Assembly (NCBI RefSeq): GCF_000485595.1
Contig: NW_014577759.1
Coordinates: 143,234-163,702, forward strand
Length of the DNA: 20,469 nt
Direction: 5' to 3'
Source: Priapulus caudatus
Taxonomy: Eukaryota; Priapulida; Priapulimorpha; Priapulimorphida; Priapulidae
This document shows positions 1-9,300 of this stretch, one piece after another (position 1 is the first letter of the stretch; each line of letters starts with the position of its first letter). The notes beneath the pieces are model-generated. The model saw only the letters and a list, made by a program, of their open reading frames with translations. It did not search any database and was not told where the DNA came from. The position numbers and the translations under genes were made by a program.

Positions 1-40
1 ACGTCGAGCGGTTAAGATTTGTGCCCAACTGCTGATGGCC

Positions 41-72
41 GGACGGACGCACGGATGCACGGACGGACGGAC
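41..72. repeat. GGAC-type simple repeat
   Basis: A short imperfect tetranucleotide tract of GGAC units, some changed to GCAC or GATG. It lies in the 3' part of the TTLL gene, or just past its last visible exon. Such tracts often mark the tail of an old retroposon, but no element body is recognisable here. The rest of 1-278 shows no exon or repeat that I can support. Confidence 0.6.
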
Positions 73-278
73 AATCATGCGATTCTACAAGCTGCACCTG
101 ACTACGTCAGATGAGCTAAAAATTATGTATTTAAATATGTGCAGTATGTGAGTGAAATCAGTAGATATATGATCGCTACAGCAAAATCATACCTAAAGCA
201 AGTCTTTATAAATACAATAAATCTCTACCAACAATATTATAATGCCTAAAAATATCAACTGTTCTGAAAACCACTTAC

Positions 279-348
279 CTTGCATCTATAAGCAGTGGTT
301 TTGCAATGTATTCTTGTACAAACGTCCCTTCTGCCTTTAGATCCAAGT
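279..348 (-). CDS. TTLL-like exon 6
   Basis: A 70-nt exon. The acceptor is a cacag at 349-353 and the donor is AG|gtaagt at 279/278. It begins with 2 nt that complete a GAC (Asp) codon with the last base of exon 5, then 22 codons, then 2 nt that start the next codon. The translation contains EGTFVQEYIAKPLLIDA, the conserved TTLL motif that precedes the usual KFD-x-R/G segment. The next exon must lie left of position 279, and I found no candidate in 1-278. Confidence 0.85.
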
Positions 349-3300
349 CTGTGACCAGTAGGTACAGAAAAAGGTTTAACAGACATTCTAGAAAGAGTTC
401 TGTCTGAAAATGCTTACATCAATCCTGAGTAAAACTTTCTATGCTAACCAGAAATTTTGATAGAGCATCTCTGGCTGCTAAGAATTCAAGATATGTTTAG
501 ACGTTAGATATATACTACACACTACACAGTTGCTGTTACTCAAGCTATAACGGTAAGTGTCATAAAAGTGAGGAAAACACGAGGCTGGCTGGAAATTATG
601 TTTGAAATAAAGGCTTTGATGAATTTAAGTACACTCTTTCATTCATACAATCACCAAAACGTGTATACACACGCATAAACCCTTGAACCCACGCAGTCAG
701 CTGTGGTGATATTCTCTCATAAACTACACACAAACATTTGTAAGCCAATTGATTCCCTAATCATTTCAACAACTTCAACAAATATTTCAAAGAAGTGTCA
801 AAATTAATCACCTGCAATTTTTTGTATCTTGATCCCACGGTGGTTGCTATTTTTTTGCACCCAAAGCTTCTCAGGATGTTTATTTGCCTAGGAATATAAA
901 TTAATAATGATAATGATAGATGAAATGGAGGTGTCAGCGGACTAAACATCTAAATGGAGTAAAACACACGTACTAATCACGGACGCACATGGACAAGCCC
1001 TGACAAAAAGTTCCTTATCACGAGCGTCCGTGTTTACGAAATCACTGATGATAGCATTGCGTACGGCCGAGCATGCGTGCGAAAATGTTCGGTGCACTAT
1101 AAATCTGTATCACACCCGCTTTGCCAGCAGCGGTTTGAAACTGTAAACAACTGATTTCTTGGACTGCGGATTTCAATTATACATTTCTTAGTAACCAGCA
1201 GTGATAATGGACAAACTAATACGCGTTTGGATGTAAGGTTATGTACTTATTAACTACACAAGGTGCCAGATACTCTAGCATTCGTCAACATTGCATAATC
1301 AATGGGCCTAGTATGCCTTTGTGTACCCAATAGTTTAGCATAACGTAAAGAAAATATGGAAGAGATCACCTATAGTCTTCCACTATAACATCTATAGACT
1401 TTATTGTCAACTCATTTTCACACAGTCTATGAGTAATTAGCGACAATAAATAAATGCATTCATGTAAGTCTGCCAGTTATGACAGTCACACACCTGACCT
1501 CTCTCAAGTCAGTCTTACACCCTGTACAGACTGCAAATTTGATCCCACGTCAAACTAGTCCGGGCCAGGAGCACACTAAATTGTTTGCAGTGTGTACACG
1601 CTATCCTGGGCTAAATACGCACTAGTAAGGGGACTAAGTTAGCTCTGCAAATGGAGGTAGGCCAGGCCTGCTTTGAACCATGCTAAGTTACCCCGGACTA
1701 GGTTAGCCCGCACTAAACTGTGTGTGCACAATCTAGAGCCAGGCGCAGGCTCAATTTCGGAATACGCCTGCGCATAGCCTTATAAGCCATATTGGAAAGT
1801 CCCCGCCGCCATATTGAGATCAGATAAGAGGGTTGATAAGTTGCCTATATATAACATAGTTACGATAGTACAATAGTATAGATGGTTTTTGATCTATAAT
1901 TCTCTTCACTAACATCGTACTTCAATTCACAGGTGCGTTTCTGTTTACAGAAACATTTACAAATATAATTGTGGTCATTTGGGATATTTTGCAATGTTTG
2001 TGTTAATGCAAAAACTAAAAACGCACGAGTGTTTACATTAATCATGTACTTTCCTAAGCGCGCCGCGGCCATTTTATACCCCTTTTTCTATTATCTAAAT
2101 AACCCAGCTGGACTTTCCGATATGACTTATTTGAGTCACATAAAAGTACAGTAGTTGTCTGCTGAGTGACATAACAAGCATGCACAGTCAACCCGTGCTA
2201 ACTTAGCGTGGTTCAACATTTTGTGTCTGTATACTCAGCGATTTAAAGCACGCCTGGCCCGGACTAGTTTGATGTAGGATCAAATGTTGCAGTCTGTGCA
2301 GGGTATTAGTTTCCTTATTGCACTCACGTGTGCTATGAGTTTCTCTCTTTCATGGGGCATCTTAAATGCTGGTGGAATGTGAGTCAAGGGTGTTCTGGCT
2401 AACTCCACCTTGTTTGTAACCCATCCAGATCCAGGGAAATGGTTCACCTACAGAAGTAAATATAACACACTATTGTTCCATCTTTCTCTTCACGTGTGAC
2501 CAACGTGATTGATGTGATTGATCTATCATTGTGCGATGGTATCACCCGTTATTTCTATCGTTATGAATCACATTACGTGCTACATAAAGAGTATAATTTG
2601 AAACACCCTCTATCAACATTGTATACCATGATTAAGGTTCTTAAGAGGTATAAGCACCAGATAAAACGTGCCACCTATATGACTTGTGCTTCCTGGTTGG
2701 AACAGCACCAATGAGATCCATGAATTCCAAACACACATTCTTGGCCCTGGGCAAGAATTACAGAGGATTTCTTGTTCTTTATTTGAATAAAAACATGTTG
2801 TAACAAAAACCAATGTTAATATTACGATAGACATAGTGTTGTGATAGGAACTATGTTATTACGCGCAGGCGTTTATATACATGTAAAAGGGCTAGAGAAC
2901 AAAGGAAAATAAAGATTGGGAACCAGCATGGTGACCTCTCTGAAATTACGTGTTATGTTTAATCTGAACAGAGTCAACAACATAACACAACATGGTGGCA
3001 GCGGTGAAAAGATTGCCATGCCATTGTCGCAGTAACCTTTAGTGATTACCCTCGATGCATTTTCGGACAATCTTGACGTGATACGGGTAGAAACTGTACA
3101 CCGATGTGAGCCTGAGAAGCGTACAGCACCGTGTACACGCTTCTGCCTGAGACGCCGGGTACGAGCGACAGAGCCTCCGGTGATGTACGAGCGAACACGT
3201 TAGCTAGCTGTCTCGCACGCAGGACCAGCGTCGGGTTACTCGATGGACCAGCTCTCATCGCAGTCAGGCTATACTAGCATAGATTCAGCGAAGCTGGCAC

Positions 3301-6300
3301 AACAGGAACAGTGTCAGTGTCGAGTTTTCGACAGAACATTGCCATGCAGTAAAAGTCAGAGTGTATTTACACACTGTATACGATACCGTGATCAGCATTC
3401 ACGCATCGCAGCCAGCTGTAGACCACGAGTTACGGCAGACAAGCTTCCAGAGTGAACATCGCGCGCAACGTATAGGCGGATGTAGCCAGTTATCGCCCAT
3501 TTTGCGACAGCAGGGACAACGTTGGCACCAAGTAGCACTGCCAGGCGGACCACATCGGGCAAGCAGAAACAGAAGTTGCTGGAGATATCTAGGAACATGT
3601 GAAATAAGAGGACGAACAGCTTGATGAGCATGAGCAAACTCTAGACGAAATACTCACAAAATAAAAACTCATTGGTTGAGTGACTAGGACTGTTGAGAGA
3701 CAATAGTATCTATAAGCTAATTAAGCAGGTGTGAAGATCTCCACCAATATTTTACGTGGCACAGGCGAAATAGTCTACCATGTTGATGTACCGGTACCAC
3801 TTTTGAACTTATGCATTTGTAAAATTTATAAATTGCTAGTATAGACCCACCTTAGTCACAGCTTGCGTTATGTTAAGGTCTACTGAGGATAATTGGTTTA
3901 TTTACACACAACAGTCAGTAGTCTAACCCTTACTACTTCGACTAGCTGTTTATGGGTCAGCTATAATACCAGTTACCATGGCAATGCACGATGATTGATT
4001 TTATAGTATCGTATGTTTGTATAGTATACATTTTGAATTTTTGTGTGGGAATTTAAAATTTGCATCGCACATTACAAGCCCTGTTAACGCACACATTTCA
4101 CAGTACGCAACAGCAAATAACTCTCACACAAGTACATTCAGTGCACCCAGCACGCATATACGCAATGGTGAAATACCCAGAAATAATCTGGAAGGCTGGA
4201 GACCTTCCAGCTGAATTCAAGCTCTTCAAACAACGTGTGGAGCTTGTTCTCAAGAACCAGGATGTACAGGACCCTGAGAAGCAAGCAATTCAGATAAAAT
4301 ATGCACTCGGAGGGAAAGGACTACATAGGCTTTACACTTCTGGTCTATCTGAAACCGACCTGGAGAACCCAGGAAAACCTTGGTCCACAATTGAAGCACA
4401 GCTCAAAGTTCATGTGAATTTTCGCATACACCGGCTCGAGCTGATGTGCTATAGACAGCGGACAGACGAAACTATCGACGAGTTCCTAAATAGGTGCTGA
4501 GACAAGGCACAAGATTGCGACTTTTCAGAGAACGAACTCCAGGAAAGAATAATAGAGCTGGTGCTTACCACAACACCAATCGAATCTTTCCAGAAGGCTT
4601 TGCTGAACCAGCCCAATGGGTACCCTATTTACAGTATCCTAGCGGAGGGCAGGAAGTTCGAAGCCCTAGCGTTGGGGAGACAGTGTCTACAAACACTAGA
4701 CACTGGCAGAACCGTTGGCACCATAGCGCGCCACAAAACACAGAAGCCGTGCGGCAATTGCGGCAACACGCATGCACCCCACAACTGTCTGACATTTAAG
4801 GACACTTGCCACATTTGCGACAAGAAGGGTCATTGGGCTAAGGTATGTAGGCAAAAAAGACAGCAACGAGGCTGCAGTCCACGCAGGCCGTCGGGTGGAA
4901 GGCGTAGTGTAACATGTGTTTTGCATGTGTTGCATGAATTAGTCAGCGAGGCTGGGCTGGGGGGTTGTTTTGGTGGTGGTCTGTGTAGACGGAGCGTCGC
5001 GCATATTGTGCGGTTGCATTGATATTACAGGGAATTGGATAAGCGTGTTTTTAGGTTAGGCAGTTTCTAGGGTCATTGTGAAATGGGGGTAGGATGCGGT
5101 TTGGGAGAACGGGTACATGCGCGTGCAGGATGTAGGAGTTTTGGGGGGAATATATAGGACAGAGATGTAGGAGAAAGGAGAGAGTCTGGTGTCGGTAGCG
5201 AGAGGAAGCGCCTGCGCTGACGCGCGTGTGCGCGTTGCTTTGTCTTTGTGCAAGATGTGTCTACACTGTGCCAGTTATTAAAGGTTATTCCGGTTACCAC
5301 ACAAGTTTGGATTCCTTCATTCATCATTACTACATGAACTAGTAATTCATTCGTTACAGTAGTCCATCCAGACACTGGAAGCAGAGATACCGTTCCATAT
5401 CTAGCAATAGGGGTAAGAGACCTATACAAGAAATGTATGCACAAGGTCCCCCGGGAAATGTTCCCCTACACGGGTATCCGGAAATGCAACACTTTGATGT
5501 TGTAGGCATGACCAAGCCACATGCGATGTACAATCCGGCAGGCACAGAAGCTTTTGCCGAAATTGACATAGTATGTCCCCAAAAAATGGGACAGCATCGC
5601 CTTCGCCTCAAGGTAGACACTGGCGCGAGTGGCAATACACTGCCTCTAAGAACTCTCAAGAACATGTATAATGAGAGATGGAAGTCTGTGATACGCCCTA
5701 CCCGAACACAGCTGACAGCATACAACGGCACACAGATCAACTGCTTAGGCACTCTAGATATCTTGTGCAGGTACAAGAGTCCAGAATGGACCACTCAAAC
5801 CTACTATGTGGTAGATGTTGGTGGTCCAGCGATCCTTGGATTGCCAGGTTGCAGCGCGATGAGTATTGTCACAATACATGAGGTGCAAAGAAAGCCTGAA
5901 GCACTCATATGCAAAGCAAAAGTCACGGGTGTCAAGGACTTAAAGGAAGCGTACCCTGAGCAGTTTGACGTAGTAGGAAACCTTTGTGGAAAAGCTGAAT
6001 CTCAAGGAGGATGCCAAGCCAACGATTGACCCACCACGCAAGTGTATAGTGCATTTAAAAGAAAAGATCAAGGCAGAACTCGATGACATGGAGAAAAACG
6101 GGATCATTCGCAGTATAGAGCACCACACATATTGGTGTAGCTCCATGACTACAACGGTGAAGAAGGATAGATCCATACGCTTATGTATTGATTCCAGAAA
6201 GCTCAATGATGCCTTGAAGAGATGCCCGTACAAAGTTCCAACTCTGGAAGAGTTGAACCATGCATTTACAGGAGCAAAGTACTTCTCCAAGTTGGATGCG

Positions 6301-9300
6301 AAGGCAGGGTATTGGTCCGTGCACCTGTCAGAGGGCTCCCAAAAGCTCACGACTTTCCGTACAGCATTCGGAAGGTATTACTTCCAACGGTTGCCTTTTG
6401 GCCTCTGCGTCAGTCATGATATCTTCCAGCAGCAGATGAACAGGATTATCGATGGTGTGCCAGGATGTGTATGCATTACAGACGACATAGCTGTCGTGGG
6501 ACAAACTGAAGAACACGACAGGAACTTGCATCGGTTGATAGAGAGAGCAAGACAAGAGGGCCTCGTCTTCAACAGTGCCAAGTGCTCCATCAAGAAGGAG
6601 AGCATCAACTTCTTTGGATCACTTTACACAAGGACTGGAATCCAACCAGATCCAAGTAAAGTAGAAGCCATCAAGTCAATGGCAGCACCTCAAGACAAGG
6701 AGGACGTCCAGCAATGCCTCGGACTGTTCACATTCCTTGCTGGATACATTCCCAACTTCTCTGAGAAGGCAGCACCGCTGCAGGAATTAATGAAGAACGA
6801 CATCCCTTTTCTCTGGGATGTTGATCATGAGCATGCCTTCAACACACTCAAGAATGCGATCATGAAAGATGCATGTCTCAAGTACCACGATCCACGGAGA
6901 GAAACAACCCTGGAAGTGGATGCGTCCATGAAGGGAGTAGGGGCATGCCTACTCCAAGATGGCGACCCGGTAGCATTTGCATCACAGAGTCTTTCCCCAG
7001 CACAGGCAAATTACTCTAATGCTGGCACTTGTCTTTGGCATCAACCGATTCCACACATACCTCTTTGGAGCAGAATTCGTTGTGGAAACCAACCACAAAC
7101 CACTAGAAACGATATGGAAGAAACCGCTCAGAAGTGCGCCACCACACTTACAGAGGTTGCTGATCAAGATCCAGGGATACAAGTGTGATGTACGCTACAA
7201 GCATGGAAAGCACAAGGTGCTATCGGACACTCTAAGCAGGATGCCCAATCCAAGAGACGCGCGGGACATCCCGGTTGACGTCAGAGTGGAAGATATCTGT
7301 GCCGATGTCGAAGACGTGCTCGGCATCGATCTCATCTTCTTTGGCCAGAACAGACGAGAGGAGCTCCAGAAGGAAACATCTAGTAACCCCGTTCTGCGAG
7401 CCCTGTGGCAACTCGTGACGAACGAATGGCCAGATTCCGTAAAGGAAGTTCCTACATCACTGCGTACATTTTAGCCATATAGAGACGAACTCGGAGTCTC
7501 GCATGGAGTTCTATTCAAGGGAAGACAGGTTGTCATCCCACAAATGCTTCGAGATGACATCCTGAGGCAACTGCACATTGGCCACATGGGGATTGAGAGA
7601 ACAAGGCAATTGGCCCGTAAAACAATCTTCTGGCCCAACATCAACAAGAATATAGAATGCATTACAAAGGGTTGTGATGCATGTCAAGAGCTCCAAGCAA
7701 GGCAGCAGAAAGAGCCACTGCAGCCTCACGATGTACCAGCAGCTCCATGGATCAAGCTAGGAATGGATCTCTTCACCTTGAACAGAGAAGACTTCCTCCT
7801 TGTCACAGACTATTACTCGAAATACCCCATAATCTATAAGCTGAGGGACACATCAAGTGCAGCTGTAGTGGGTGTCATGAGTGGAATATTCAGTCTGTTC
7901 GGCCCACAATGTCACCCATGTCAGACAACGGTGCACAATTCACAGGAAGACCATTCCAGGAAATGTGTAACAAGTGGGTACCACACGATTACCTACACGA
8001 CGTCGTCACCTCACTATCCAAGGTCAAATGGGTTAGCCGAGTGAATGGTCCGGACTGTCAAGTCTCTCCTAAAAAAGTGTGCGAAGACCGGCCAAGACTC
8101 ACAGATAGCAATGCTACACTTCGAGCAACACCAGTGGATTCAAACATCAAGTCCCCTGCCGAGATCCTGTTTGGTAGGCCGATCAGAACTAGTCTCCCGT
8201 GTCATCACCTCGCAGGAGACGCATCGACAACAGAACATCTCTTGCAAAGACAGACCATAATGAAGGAATCGCATGACAAGCGTGCTGGGACGGAGCTCCC
8301 ACCACTCCATATAGAGCAGCCGGTCCATGTCCTGCACCCGCAGGAGCACGTTTGGATACCTGCGAAAGTCATGAACGTGTGCGAAGAACCAAGGTCGTAC
8401 AAAGTGTCGACACCGAATGGTGCTATCCTTCGACGAAACCGTTCCCACTTGAGGGAAGTCCCTACCAGCAGTGCACGCAATGATACTACAACTACAGCTA
8501 CTCCAATTCCATGGAGAGTGCACTTTGAAGATAAAGAAACGAAGGTTGAAGAGCACTGACAAGTTAGCCTTCCACAGTCAGACCCACACACCACACGGTC
8601 TGGTCGCGAAATTCGTCGACCAGCTCGTTACCAAGAATGAACACATGTATATGCATTCACACACTTAGTACAGACAAAAAGACTGACAAGTGTTATATAG
8701 ATGTGTTAAACATTTTAATTATGTTTTAATTATAGCAGTTCTGTGTTATTTCATGTTAAGGTTTTAGATTTGAAAAATGTTGTAGAGGTTACGTTCGCAA
8801 TGCATGGTGCATAACAAAATGAGTAATTAATGGCCACATTAAGCCTACTGTTGAAAGGAGGGTGATGTTGTGATAGGAACTACGTTATCTAGCCCTTGCG
8901 ATGTACAAGGGCTAGAGAACAAAGGAAAATAAAGATTGAGAACCAGCATGGTGACCTCACTGAAATTACGTGTTATGTTTAATCTGAACAGAGTCAACAA
9001 CATAACACAACACATAGTATTATGGACTCTTGATTATGTATGGTTTTTCTATAGTATAACTGATAGAAATGTTAGTACAGAGTTCTTGAATGGCCATATT
9101 ATTTAATAGTGGTAATCAGGTAATTGTGTAAATGTATCAAAACAGTAAAAAGTGTATGATCATGTTGAGAATGCAGAGAAATAACTAGGCCTCCAGCTAA
9201 TATCTGGAGAGAACATTAGACATTAATATAGTAAACAGAGAGACAGTACAGAATGATTCCATTATTTTAGTTAGTAAAAGTACTACATATATGCTATGTT

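Larger units (their letters stand above)
2837..9012 (+). mobile_element. Ty3/gypsy (Mag-like) LTR retrotransposon, degraded, nested in TTLL intron 3
   Basis: A complete structure of 6176 bp. Near-matching LTRs begin TGTTGTG and end CACAACA. A primer-binding site follows the 5' LTR and a polypurine tract precedes the 3' LTR. A 5-bp TSD, CATAG, lies at 2832-2836 and 9013-9017. The order gag, protease, RT, RNase H, integrase is that of Ty3/gypsy, and no envelope gene is seen. The coding part carries about nine disabling changes: stops at 4498, 7472 and 8042, frame changes near 5985, 7015, 7900, 8000 and 8115, and a solo-LTR insertion. This copy cannot encode its proteins. It lies antisense to the host gene. 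Confidence 0.95.

Noticed and set aside
761-949. 62-codon minus-strand frame over TTLL exon 5
   Set aside because: It is in the wrong phase; the spliced 76-nt exon in another frame gives the conserved TTLL motif.
1860-2154. Two short opposed frames in the 788-bp element as a transposase remnant
   Set aside because: Each is about 60-70 codons, without a DDE or zinc-finger motif.
3046-3637. Several overlapping short frames in the LTR leader
   Set aside because: They lie on both strands, have no family motif and do not connect to gag.
4498-4500. TGA in gag as programmed readthrough or selenocysteine
   Set aside because: Two other stops and several frame changes in the same element make decay the simpler reading.
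5980-6000. Programmed frameshift between protease and RT
   Set aside because: The place lies inside pol, where related elements are continuous, and no slippery site is visible.
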